A stretch of DNA of 64,000 nucleotides from Allocatelliglobosispora scoriae (GTDB lineage Bacteria; Actinomycetota; Actinomycetes; Mycobacteriales; Micromonosporaceae), in assembly GCF_014204945.1 (NCBI RefSeq), contig NZ_JACHMN010000003.1:2542001-2606000 (forward strand), written 5' to 3'. Positions 43,901 to 51,053 of the stretch are shown in pieces. The notes under the pieces are model-generated. The model did not search any database. It was not told the origin of the DNA and saw nothing but the letters and a program-made list of their open reading frames with translations. How positions within the stretch are numbered: position 1 is the first letter of the stretch; the number at the start of each line of letters is the position of its first letter. Made by a program: the position numbers and the translations under genes.

Positions 43901-44891
43901 GCAGCAGGAGCTCCTGCGCCGACTCGCTCTCGGCCGGGGAGTGGCGCCCTCGACGCGGTCCCTCGCCGACCGGTATTTCGACCCCGTCGGGCTGCCGGTG
44001 GACGGCCTCGTCGGGTACGAGTCCTCGCTCGTCACGGCCAATCTGACCCACCGCGACCGTGAGCAGCTCGCGCTGGTCTATCCCGCCGACGGGTCGATCG
44101 TCGCCGACTTCCCCCTGATCCTGCTCAACCCCGACTCCGTCGTCAGGCGCAACTACCACGCGCTCGCGGCCTACCTGCTGCGACCGGCGACCCAGGTCGA
44201 AGCCATGAGCCGGACCTACCGTCGGCCGGCGGTCCCCGGCCTGACCGGTCTCTCCTGGGCCGCCGACGACGGGCTGCTGACCACGGCGGCCTTTCCGCAG
44301 CCCGTGGTCATCAACGACCTGCTGGCCCGGTTCCGAGCCGCCCGGCTGCCGGCCAACACGATCTATGTCGTCGACACGTCGGGCTCGATGAACGAGAACG
44401 GCCGGCTCCGGTCCGCCGTCGGCGCGCTCGCCTCGGTCCCCTTCGGATCCGCCGACAGGATCGTGCTCCTGCCGTTCGCCGGCACCGTGGCACAACCCCG
44501 CTCCTTCGACCTGGCACAGGCCGGTCCGAGCGCCGTCGAGGCCTTCCGGCAGGAGCTCTCCAGGCTTGTCCCCCGGGGCAACACCGCCACCTACGACGCC
44601 CTGACCACCGCTTACGACATCGCGGAAGCGCTGCGCGCCGAGGCACCGGACCGGACCACCTCGATCGTGCTCATCACCGACGGAGTGCCGAGCACCGGCC
44701 GCACCTTCACCCAGTTCCGCAGCTCCTACCAGCTCCGCCACCTCAGCGGCGACATCCCCACCTTCACCGTCTACCTCGGCGGACCGGCGCCGCGGGAGCT
44801 GCGGGACCTCGCGGCTCTCACCTTCGGCCAGACCTTCGACAGCCCCGCCGGTGCGACGGCCGAGGTGCTCAGCCGGATCCGGGGTTGGTGA
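40962..44891 (+). CDS. NACHT NTPase - multi-helix membrane - solute-binding - VWA fusion protein
   Basis: A 1,309-residue protein. Two N-terminal membrane helices (WLLAALFVALVSAGALAWW; SLLLGVLAIMV) precede a NACHT/STAND domain: Walker A GEAGAGKST at 167-175 and Walker B VIAVLDGLDEL at 246-256. About eight membrane helices lie at 425-750 and one more near 810. Residues about 825-1110 resemble a type-2 solute-binding fold (LLVSGGTAAGLQSILRDA to LLNPDSVVRRNYHALAAYLL). Residues 1130-1309 are VWA with intact MIDAS D1138-T-S-G-S-M and later LITDGVP. Solute-binding plus VWA cassettes exist alone in actinobacteria; their fusion to a cytosolic NACHT is not one I know. Predicted outside sensor, inside switch. 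Confidence 0.85.
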   Translation: MRGALRRRLWLLAALFVALVSAGALAWWTLFLSGQDRAAADNWSSIASAPAAFASLLLGVLAIMVRQGLRSGRTDEPSPVEALRDLVRVAWAAEVVSQQVFLPRPLRLRWRSATAPGVQAGIAAPSDSGDGAVSGSLGPEPDLGRQAAWQLVRAFEDGGLRQLVVLGEAGAGKSTLAHLFVVASVADAGADSAVAVLLPIAAWVPAESDGRGLGDTIEEWIAARIRDDHPQITPDQADWLVRHHQVIAVLDGLDELPVPLQGRALGHLERAAAAGLRMVVTCRSQEYAAIVAAVGVLPQAVIVEVEPVSLDDAVAYLTEREAVGSSRWQALTATMTADPGGALAQALSTPLMISLTRQVYQRPGTDPGELAALSTGNEIHQRILGRFLPAVYGDRSPVVARWLAHLVPRLQAFPRDPHLAWWRLAKSLPKPLLAILVAVQMLVLSMLLCFGIDAAFTATPEPGSALLAGAVYGTLLGLVAGLQTARAVHAQDEPPRRLPRLRAGLRAVRDVYFVAGALSVISALVLLVGLWLDEDYARQASISIAYLLSGPGHVDRDVVLSILLTVIGVITVLMTASWLGGGQPGIPHRTAPRLRSLPRQLAAGLGIGLLLGLPWAAAGELTAAGVINVFEADVGRGVAAGAAVYVGILVGLVRWLRAPVPPQELLTPDAALRSDRTALLLATVGGAATAALITAAMYRIYGGSWSHPAACLLVGAASGLLVFYGSGSAWLAFTTARIWLAVCRRLPARLPRFLRHAHAAGVLRHAGAFYQVRHELIRAYLPVESRSARSDRSASRLRSALSAGAVRRWAPLIAGAVALSMLPVTAIGIDPRPGTGVLRLLVSGGTAAGLQSILRDADLATGVHVVVSELSTVGIAESVASGDIGRYDALLVASRHAFTPPSLAQAPSVSTARSPIVVGVRPAVAARLGWNAKTPTWSEIGAAMADGSLALGMSNPSTSLEGTLSLASVAAPAGGTAVTAQQELLRRLALGRGVAPSTRSLADRYFDPVGLPVDGLVGYESSLVTANLTHRDREQLALVYPADGSIVADFPLILLNPDSVVRRNYHALAAYLLRPATQVEAMSRTYRRPAVPGLTGLSWAADDGLLTTAAFPQPVVINDLLARFRAARLPANTIYVVDTSGSMNENGRLRSAVGALASVPFGSADRIVLLPFAGTVAQPRSFDLAQAGPSAVEAFRQELSRLVPRGNTATYDALTTAYDIAEALRAEAPDRTTSIVLITDGVPSTGRTFTQFRSSYQLRHLSGDIPTFTVYLGGPAPRELRDLAALTFGQTFDSPAGATAEVLSRIRGW

Positions 44892-44897
44892 CGGGCC

Positions 44898-45608
44898 TCA
44901 TCCTTGACGGGTCCGGCGCCGGTGCCGGATTCGCCGGAGGTCGAAGAGCGTGAAGCCGAGCAGCGCCACGAACGGAATGGCGTAGAAGAGGTTGCCGAAC
45001 AGGGCGCCGGTCCGTTCCGGCCAGCTGTCGGTGACAGTGGCGTGGATCGCCACGCCCTCCCCGCACGTGAAGAAGAGCACGCCGAGCCAGAGCAGGCCGC
45101 GGCCGACCCACGGCCACACGGATCTCCGCTGCGCGACGGCGGGCGGTGGGAGGGCCGACGACGGCGAACCGCCGAGCTCGTCTGCTGCTTCGCCGACCAC
45201 GGCTGGTGTCGGCAGCTCGGTGCCGGGCGGGGGCGCGTTCCGGGGGAGCAGCCGCAGGTACTCGTCGGACGGCATGCGCCCGCCCTCGACGTCGTCGTAC
45301 TGCACATCGCTGAGGCGGAAGAACCGGTCACCCCGCAGGAGCAGCGGCAGTATCGGCTTGCCTCGCAGCTCGGCCTGGTTGAGCTCCCGATTCACCCACT
45401 GTGACTCCTCAGCGGCGGGGCTCATCACCACGATCAGGACGCTGCAGGTGTCGATCTGCTCCTTGATCACCTCATGCCAGCGCGTGCCGGAGATGATCTC
45501 CTTGTCGTACCAGACGGGCACGCCCGCGCTGACGAGGTAGGCGGTCAGTTTCTCCACGTACGGACCATCATGTGCGTGGCTGTAGCTGATGAACACGTGG
45601 CCGGTCAC
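44898..45608 (-). CDS. TIR-domain protein with two C-terminal membrane helices
   Basis: Residues 1-130 of 236 are a TIR domain: VFISYSHAHDGPYVEKL, VPVWYDKEIISGTRW, VLIVVMSPAAEESQWVNREL. Glu75 in WVNRE aligns with the catalytic Glu of NADase TIRs such as SARM1, so NAD+ cleavage is possible. A Pro-rich linker leads to two membrane helices (GLLWLGVLFFTCGEGVAI; LFYAIPFVALLGFTLF). The GTG at 45608 has no ribosome site, so it may be leaderless. Its stop is 6 nt from the stop of the convergent NACHT gene. TIR proteins next to STAND NTPases are typical of bacterial immune systems. Confidence 0.88.
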   Translation of the reverse strand: MTGHVFISYSHAHDGPYVEKLTAYLVSAGVPVWYDKEIISGTRWHEVIKEQIDTCSVLIVVMSPAAEESQWVNRELNQAELRGKPILPLLLRGDRFFRLSDVQYDDVEGGRMPSDEYLRLLPRNAPPPGTELPTPAVVGEAADELGGSPSSALPPPAVAQRRSVWPWVGRGLLWLGVLFFTCGEGVAIHATVTDSWPERTGALFGNLFYAIPFVALLGFTLFDLRRIRHRRRTRQG

Positions 45609-45670
45609 GGGCGAACGGTACCGTCAGGCATCGATCAGGGTGCAGCCGCATCCGCGTTCGGACAGCGGAG

Positions 45671-46327
45671 TCAGTCGAAGATGGAGACGCGGGTGCGGTG
45701 GTGTCGCGGCGTCTCGATCTCGTCGACGATCGCGACCGCCAGGTCGGCGTAGGAGAGCGTCGATCCGGACGCGGTGTCGCCGCCGATGCGGTAGCGGCCG
45801 GTCCGCTGCCCGGCCGGGTCCAGCCCCGCCGGGGGAGTGAGCATGAGCCAGTCTACCTCGGTCTCGACGGTGCGGAGCCGCTCCAGGCCGGCGGTGTGCG
45901 CCAGCGCGAAGGACCGCAGCTCGCGGGGGAAGGCGGCCGGATCGTCGAGCACGAGCCCGCCGGTGCCGTCCCGCAGGTTGGCGAAGAGGCCGATGACGAT
46001 CAGCCGGGGTACGCCCGCCCGCGCCATCGCCTGGCGGAGCGCATCGGCCGCCGTGACGAAGAACCGCTCGTCGAGCTGTCCGAGGTTGGCGAGTGCCTCC
46101 GGTCCCGAGGCGGGGCTGACCGCGTTGACGACGGCGTCATGGCCGTCCAGGCGCAGGTCCGGATCGGTGACGTCGCCCCGCTGGACGCGTACCCCCTGGG
46201 CTTGCAGACCGCTGTGCGCGGCCGGGTCCCGCACGATGGCGGTGACCAGGTGCCCGCGGTGGCGTGCCTCGGCGGTGACCGCCCGCCCGGCCCGGCCGCC
46301 TGCTCCAAAGATCGCGATGCTGCTCAT
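45671..46327 (-). CDS. NmrA-like NAD(P)-binding reductase
   Basis: The 218-residue atypical short-chain dehydrogenase has the dinucleotide loop IAIFGAGGRAGRAV and strands VVNAVSP and RLIVIGLFANL. It is divergent from an HxlR regulator, a common pairing for redox- or electrophile-responsive reductases. GGAGG precedes the ATG. A good promoter (TTGCAG-17-CATAAC) lies upstream. The TIR gene follows 62 nt downstream on the same strand. Confidence 0.9.
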   Translation of the reverse strand: MSSIAIFGAGGRAGRAVTAEARHRGHLVTAIVRDPAAHSGLQAQGVRVQRGDVTDPDLRLDGHDAVVNAVSPASGPEALANLGQLDERFFVTAADALRQAMARAGVPRLIVIGLFANLRDGTGGLVLDDPAAFPRELRSFALAHTAGLERLRTVETEVDWLMLTPPAGLDPAGQRTGRYRIGGDTASGSTLSYADLAVAIVDEIETPRHHRTRVSIFD

Positions 46328-46370
46328 GCCTGCCTCCGTCGTCGGGGGGTCTGACCTCGTTGAGCAGCAC

Positions 46371-46399
46371 GTTATGGGGCGGGATCCTGGTTACTGCAA
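46371..46399 (-). promoter_or_regulatory. Predicted promoter of the NmrA-like gene
   Basis: Minus-strand TTGCAG (46399-46394), 17-nt spacer, CATAAC (46376-46371), about 44 bp before the ATG at 46327. The HxlR-family protein encoded divergently is the likely regulator. Confidence 0.5.
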
Positions 46400-46424
46400 C
46401 GGTACCGGCGCTAGCCTGCGGAGC

Positions 46425-46799
46425 ATGCCCGAGGAGCTGAATCCCGCGATGTTCGATCCGGTGTGCCCGTCCGGCGCGATGCCGTTCCAGATCGGTGACA
46501 AGTGGACGGCGATGATCGTGATCTGCCTCGAGCACGGTCCCCGGCGGTTCGGCGAGCTCAGGGTTCCGCTGCGTGCCGTGACGCCGAAGGTGCTCACCGA
46601 GACGCTGCGGGCGATGGAGCGCGACGGCCTGGTGACCCGCACCGCGTACGCCGAGAACCCGCCCCGGGTCGAGTACGCGCTGACGGACCTGGGGCGGACC
46701 CTGCTGACGCTCATCGAGGCCGCCCGGCAGTGGAGCCGCGCCCACCTCCCGGAGCTGCTCGCGGCCCGCGAAGCCCACGGCCGACCCACCGCGCCATAG
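46425..46799 (+). CDS. HxlR-family winged-helix regulator
   Basis: The 124-residue product has the HxlR signature: early Cys (DPVCPSGAMPFQIGDKWTAM), LEHGPRRFGELRVPLRAVTP, then the wing RTAYAENPPRVEYALTDLG. The single Cys near residue 11 is where redox-sensing family members react. The start is ATG 46425 within a longer open frame. It probably regulates the divergent reductase. Confidence 0.9.
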   Translation: MPEELNPAMFDPVCPSGAMPFQIGDKWTAMIVICLEHGPRRFGELRVPLRAVTPKVLTETLRAMERDGLVTRTAYAENPPRVEYALTDLGRTLLTLIEAARQWSRAHLPELLAAREAHGRPTAP

Positions 46800-46824
46800 C
46801 GGCACGGCAGGCCGACCGCGCTGT

Positions 46825-46989
46825 TCACACTGCGGGGAACGGGCCGGGAATCGGCGCGGGTTGCGGTGCCGGGGCCGGGACCGGAGGTCCGGGCTGTCCC
46901 GGCTCCGGGTTGGGTTGCGGCTCCGGCTGGGGCAGCGGGTCCGGCAGAGGACTGGGCTGCGGCATCGGGTCTGGCTGCGGAATAACCAT
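46825..46989 (-). CDS. Proline-rich mini-protein (54 residues)
   Basis: A short minus-strand ORF, ATG 46989 to TGA 46825, reads MVIPQPDPMPQPSPLPDPLP and continues as a near-perfect PxPxP repeat to the end, with Pro at almost every second residue. AAGGCGG lies about 12 nt upstream. A regular proline-rich peptide in only one frame argues for translation, but GC bias alone can produce such reading frames. No family recognised. Confidence 0.4.
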   Translation of the reverse strand: MVIPQPDPMPQPSPLPDPLPQPEPQPNPEPGQPGPPVPAPAPQPAPIPGPFPAV

Positions 46990-47049
46990 CGGAAGTAACC
47001 GCCTTTTTGAGGTTTATCTTCAAATACCCAGATCAGCGCGTACTAATCC

Positions 47050-47850
47050 TCAGACGGTGAGGACCGGCGTCCGGTCGTGGCTGCGGTCCCGCTGCGGTCC
47101 CGTCGGGCACAGCGCAGCCGCCTCGGCCAGGAGCAGGGAGAACTCCTCTGGCAGCGAGTGCGGGAAGGCATGCGCGCCCGGCAGGGTGAACGAACTGCCC
47201 TGGCGCGCGAGCGCGGCCAGTCGGCGCCCCCACGGCGGCGTCGACAGGTAGTCGTGCTCGCCGCTCACGACGACCACCGGGCAGCGGACGCGGCCGATGA
47301 GCCGCTCCGGCGGGTCGGCGAGGCCGCTGCGGGCGAAGGCCGCCAGCGCGACCAGCCCCGCCCGCCCGAAGTCGGCGGCGATCGCGCCCAGGGCCGAGAG
47401 CGGGTCATGGCCGAGGGTCCGGCTCAGCGTCCCGATCAACCCCATGGGGGTACGCGCACCGGGGTCGAAGGTGACACCGGCGAGCACCAGGGACCCCACC
47501 GCGGCCGGTGCCGTCAGGGCGGCCCGCAGCATCGCCTGCCCGCCGGTCGAGTGTCCGACCAGGACCACCGGGTCGGTGGCATACCGGGCCAGCCAGGCGG
47601 CGGTCCAGTCGGCGACGGCGGCGACGTTCGGCGCGCAGCTGTCCGGGCCCCGCTGGTGGAACCCGGGCAGGTCCAGCACCACGCACCTGGTCCAGCGCGC
47701 CGTGGCGGCCTGGATCCGGTCCATCGAGCCGACGGCGCCGAGGCCCGGGACGATCACCACGGTCGGCACCCCCGGTCGGGCCTGCCCGCAGGTCGCGGCC
47801 TGGACGACACCGTCGCCGACGTCGAACGACTCGCTGATCACGTCAGGCAC
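47050..47850 (-). CDS. Alpha/beta hydrolase
   Basis: The 266-residue classic fold has the oxyanion region VVIVPGLGAVGS, nucleophile elbow G-H-S-T-G-G (VVLVGHSTGGQAM), acid strand VVVVSGEHDYLSTP, and catalytic His in LPGAHAFPHSLP. GTG start with GAGAGAG upstream. No signal peptide, no cofactor motif; substrate unknown. The 203-bp gap to the divergent envelope cluster holds both promoters, but I could not assign hexamers. Confidence 0.88.
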   Translation of the reverse strand: MPDVISESFDVGDGVVQAATCGQARPGVPTVVIVPGLGAVGSMDRIQAATARWTRCVVLDLPGFHQRGPDSCAPNVAAVADWTAAWLARYATDPVVLVGHSTGGQAMLRAALTAPAAVGSLVLAGVTFDPGARTPMGLIGTLSRTLGHDPLSALGAIAADFGRAGLVALAAFARSGLADPPERLIGRVRCPVVVVSGEHDYLSTPPWGRRLAALARQGSSFTLPGAHAFPHSLPEEFSLLLAEAAALCPTGPQRDRSHDRTPVLTV

Positions 47851-48053
47851 GTCGGCTCTCTCTCATGGGGTGGGGTGTCGCTGAGCCCATCCCCGGTCGG
47901 CCGCCGCCCGAAACCTCCGGACCGTGCCGCCATCGAAAAGGGAAGTTATCGCCCTGCGCCACCCCGCTTTACGTAATGTGAGTGTTGCTCCAATTGTCGG
48001 GGTGAGTGCTGAATCGCGGCCCGACCTGCGGGGCCGCCTGGAGAGGGGCACAC

Positions 48054-48248
48054 GTGAGCAGTCGACAATTCGGCTTCTTCGTCGGTCTGGCCTTGGCTGT
48101 CATCTGGGCCGGGCCCGGCTTCCTGGTCATGATCGCCGCGGCTGTCGCCGGGCTCGTGGGGTACGTCGTCGCGCGAGTCGTCGACAACGACCTCGACCTG
48201 CGCGAAGCCCTGAGCAACCTCGGCAGCGGTGCCGCCAGGCAGCGCTGA
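48054..48248 (+). CDS. Small membrane protein of the Asp23 cluster (DUF2273-like)
   Basis: The 64-residue product has two hydrophobic segments (FFVGLALAVIWAGPGFLVM; VAGLVGYVVARVV) and a polar tail (DNDLDLREAL). GTG 48054 is chosen because GAGAGGGG lies 5 nt upstream; an earlier in-frame ATG gives a poor N-terminus. Small membrane proteins of this type accompany Asp23 and AmaP and help anchor them. Confidence 0.75.
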   Translation: MSSRQFGFFVGLALAVIWAGPGFLVMIAAAVAGLVGYVVARVVDNDLDLREALSNLGSGAARQR

Positions 48249-48290
48249 TCCGCACCGAACGCCACTGCTACCTAACGGGGGAAACCAGAC

Positions 48291-48845
48291 ATGACCAGCC
48301 CAGCCGAGCTCAAGAACGACGAGAAGACCGCCGACAAGCCGCGCGACGACGGGCGCGGCAACGGCGATCCGCGAGCGGCGACGCCCAACGGCGTGGCCGC
48401 CCGCCGCAACGCGCCGCCGCTGCCGGACAAGGCGGGCGTCTCGCTCGTGACCGACACCGGCAAAACCAAGATCGCGGACAGCGTGGTCGCCAAGATCGCC
48501 GGCCTCGCCGCCCGCGACATCCCCGGCGTCTACTCGATGGGCACCGGCATGGCCCGCCGGGTCGGGCAGCTCCGCTCGCTCATCCCCGGCAGCAACGATC
48601 CCGCGTCGGGGGCGAGCCAGGGCGTCAGCGTCGAGGTCGGCGAGAAGGAGGCCGCCATCGATCTCGACGTGGTCACCTGGTACGGCCAGAGCATCGTCGA
48701 GGTGACCGGCGCCGTGCGCGAACACGTCATCGACCAGGTCGAGAACATGACCGGGCTGAAGGTCGTCGAGGTCAACATCAGCGTCGGCGACATCCAGGTC
48801 GAGGCCGAGCAGCCCGCACCGGCCGTTGAGGCACGCGTCCAGTGA
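48291..48845 (+). CDS. Asp23/Gls24-family envelope stress protein
   Basis: The 184-residue product has a disordered, charged N-terminus (1-55) and an Asp23 core (TKIADSVVAKIAGLAARDIP; AIDLDVVTWYGQSIVEV; VVEVNISVGDIQV). Asp23 is an abundant membrane-associated cell-envelope protein held at the membrane by AmaP. First of four tightly packed, overlapping genes of the cluster. Confidence 0.92.
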   Translation: MTSPAELKNDEKTADKPRDDGRGNGDPRAATPNGVAARRNAPPLPDKAGVSLVTDTGKTKIADSVVAKIAGLAARDIPGVYSMGTGMARRVGQLRSLIPGSNDPASGASQGVSVEVGEKEAAIDLDVVTWYGQSIVEVTGAVREHVIDQVENMTGLKVVEVNISVGDIQVEAEQPAPAVEARVQ

Positions 48846-49186
48846 CGGCGAGCCGTTTCGAGGTCGCCAGGGCCGTGGCCGACGCCGTCGCAGCCCTGCC
48901 GCAGGTCGCCCGCCTCACCGCGGGCGGCCTGCACGGCCACGGCGTCGAGGTCGCCACTCTGATCCCGGGCGGCCGGGTCGTCGGCGTGCTCGGGGACGCC
49001 GACGCCGTCCGGGTGCAGATCGTCGCGGCCCGGCTTCCGCTGCAGCCGGTCATCGCCGCGGTCACGGCCGCCGCCGCGGAGGTCCTCCGCCGGTACGCCG
49101 ACGACCGGCCGGTGGAGGTCTTCGTCGCCGATGTCAGCGACGAAGCGCTGCGTGCCCTCATCGCACCGGTGCCGGTGGAGGTGTGA
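48842..49186 (+). CDS. Second, shorter Asp23-like protein
   Basis: The 114-residue product starts at GTG 48842 overlapping the previous stop. It has the same strand-helix order as the Asp23 core (FEVARAVADAVAALPQVARL; VRVQIVAARLPLQPV; RPVEVFVADVSDEA) without the N-terminal extension. Probably a partner of the preceding Asp23 protein. Confidence 0.78.
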   Translation: MTASRFEVARAVADAVAALPQVARLTAGGLHGHGVEVATLIPGGRVVGVLGDADAVRVQIVAARLPLQPVIAAVTAAAAEVLRRYADDRPVEVFVADVSDEALRALIAPVPVEV

Positions 49187-49743
49187 TGCGACTCGTCAAC
49201 CGGATCGCCTCGTCGGTCCTCGGGCTCGCCCTGATCGGCGGTGGACTGCTCGCCGCGGTCGAGGCGGTCCTCGCCTTCGCGGGCCGGGCACCCGTGCTGC
49301 CGCTGCGGCAGTGGTACGCGCGGCTCGTCGACACCGAATACACCGACCGCTGGGTGCTGCTGATCGCGATCGGCATCGGCCTGCTCGGGCTCGTCATCCT
49401 GATCGCGCAGCTCCGCCCGCAGCGTCCGGACCGGTTCCGCCTCGGGCCGGTGGCCACCGACGACGCCACCCGCTGGAGCATGCAGCGGCACTCACTGGAG
49501 CAGCAGGTGGCGGCAGCGGTGACGGGCGTATCGGGAGTCGGTGCCGCCCACGTCGAGGTCGCGGGCAAGGAGACGGACTGGTCCGTCCGCGTCCGCGCCA
49601 CCGGCCGCCCCGATCAGCGCGACTCCGTCCAGAGCGCCGCCCGGGCCGCGCTCGGCCGCCTCGACGCGCCGCCGACCGTGGGGCTGCGGATCGACCTGCG
49701 CGAACCCCGGATCGAGCGGCGCGAACCCAGGAGGGTGTCATGA
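49186..49743 (+). CDS. DUF6286/AmaP-like membrane protein
   Basis: The 185-residue product has two N-terminal membrane helices (IASSVLGLALIGGGLLAAV; WVLLIAIGIGLLGLVILIA) and a soluble domain of about 100 residues (LEQQVAAAVTGVSGVGAAHV, then WSVRVRATGRP), the arrangement of the DUF6286 proteins found in actinobacterial Asp23 clusters. GGTGGAGG before the ATG; start and stop both overlap neighbours. Confidence 0.82.
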   Translation: MRLVNRIASSVLGLALIGGGLLAAVEAVLAFAGRAPVLPLRQWYARLVDTEYTDRWVLLIAIGIGLLGLVILIAQLRPQRPDRFRLGPVATDDATRWSMQRHSLEQQVAAAVTGVSGVGAAHVEVAGKETDWSVRVRATGRPDQRDSVQSAARAALGRLDAPPTVGLRIDLREPRIERREPRRVS

Positions 49744-50375
49744 ACACCGGCAACCGCGTACTGTGGATCTTGATCGGTCTCGTGCTCACCGCCGTCGGTG
49801 TCCTCGGGGCGCTGATCAGCCTGGACCGGCTGCCCCGCACCTACCCCGATCAGCCGCTGCTCTGGCCGGGCCTGCTGGAGCAGTGGCGGGCACGGCAGGG
49901 GTGGGCCACCGCCGCCGTCGTCGCGCTCGGGCTCGTCGCGGCGGTGCTCGGCTTCTGGCTGCTGCGCGTGCAGCTGCGGCCGCAGGGCAAGCGCCACCTG
50001 CCGGACCTCGTCTTCGGCGAGCCCGCGCAGCACCGGCCGGATGCGGCCCCGGTCGCGGCCGAACCCACCGCCGCGGCGGCCGGGGTCACCGAGGTGCGCT
50101 ACCGCGCCATCGCCGACTCCCTCGCCGCCGACCTGCGGCGCCAGCAGTCCGTCCACAAGGCGAGCGTGCTGCTGACCGGCCATGCCGAGGCACCGGAGCT
50201 GCGGTTGAACCTCACCGCCCGGCCGGGAACCGATCTCGCCACGCTGCGCCGGGGAGTGGACACGGCGCTCGTGCGCTTCACCACCACGACCGGCATCACC
50301 GCGTCGTCGGTCCTGGTCGACACCCGCGTCGAGACTCCGGCGGCCGTCGCCGCCGACACGAGCCGGGTGCACTGA
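49740..50375 (+). CDS. amaP: AmaP-like alkaline-shock membrane anchor
   Basis: The 211-residue product has two membrane helices (VLWILIGLVLTAVGVLGALI; ATAAVVALGLVAAVLGFWLL) and a C-terminal soluble domain (ELRLNLTARPGTDLATLRRG) like that of AmaP, which tethers Asp23 to the membrane. Last gene of the cluster; the convergent kinase gene ends 11 nt on. Confidence 0.75.
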   Translation: MNTGNRVLWILIGLVLTAVGVLGALISLDRLPRTYPDQPLLWPGLLEQWRARQGWATAAVVALGLVAAVLGFWLLRVQLRPQGKRHLPDLVFGEPAQHRPDAAPVAAEPTAAAAGVTEVRYRAIADSLAADLRRQQSVHKASVLLTGHAEAPELRLNLTARPGTDLATLRRGVDTALVRFTTTTGITASSVLVDTRVETPAAVAADTSRVH

Positions 50376-50385
50376 CCGCCTCCGG

Positions 50386-50964
50386 TCACGTCCCGGCGGT
50401 CATCGTGAAGGCCGACGTGTCCACGATCACGTCGGCCCGGTCGCGCGTGCCGTCGGCGGCGAAGAACTCGTCCTCCTCGCGCATCCACCGCTCCCACAGC
50501 TCCGCCTTACCGTCATGGGTGCTGTCCCGCGCCAGGCCCCGGGCCAGCCGGAGCTCGGCGGGTGCTTCGACCCAGATCGCGTACGCGAGCCGGCCCACCG
50601 TCTCCCGCCGGGTGCAGGTGACGCCCTCCACGATGACCGTCGGCGACCACGGCTGGGTCTTCCATCCGCCCAGCGACGACCCGTACCAATCGGACCAGTC
50701 TCTGACCTGGTAGTGAGCGTCCTGGGCGGACAGCAGCGGGGTGAGGACCTGGGAGTCGAAGCGCGGCCACCAGCCGGCGAAGCAGTCCCAGGAGACGAAG
50801 TCGTCGATCTCGATGATCGGCGCGGTCAGCGCGGCCGACAGCCGGGCGGCGAGGAAGCTCTTCCCGGACCCGCTCGGGCCGTCGACACCGATGACGCGGA
50901 TGCCGTCGACCGGGGCTCGCCGGGCGGCGTCGGCGATGATCGTGTCCAGCGGTCGGTGGGTCAT
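50386..50964 (-). CDS. P-loop kinase, uridine-kinase-like
   Basis: The 192-residue product has Walker A VDGPSGSGKSF, a substrate Asp pair PIIEIDDFVSWD and VIVEGVTC, as in uridine/phosphoribulokinase-like P-loop kinases. ATG 50964 is used; a GTG 18 nt upstream is possible, and neither has a strong ribosome site. Substrate uncertain. Confidence 0.85.
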   Translation of the reverse strand: MTHRPLDTIIADAARRAPVDGIRVIGVDGPSGSGKSFLAARLSAALTAPIIEIDDFVSWDCFAGWWPRFDSQVLTPLLSAQDAHYQVRDWSDWYGSSLGGWKTQPWSPTVIVEGVTCTRRETVGRLAYAIWVEAPAELRLARGLARDSTHDGKAELWERWMREEDEFFAADGTRDRADVIVDTSAFTMTAGT

Positions 50965-51053
50965 CGCACCGAGGTTACGCACGGCGGAGGGTTTCGTCGC
51001 CCGAGTTCCGGGCAGTGGTGAGGGGAATTGCCCTCACACTGAAAGGAGCCGGC

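Noticed and set aside
46391-46408. GGTTACTGCAACGGTACC as an HxlR operator
   Set aside because: Only a few outer bases are symmetric; too weak to call.
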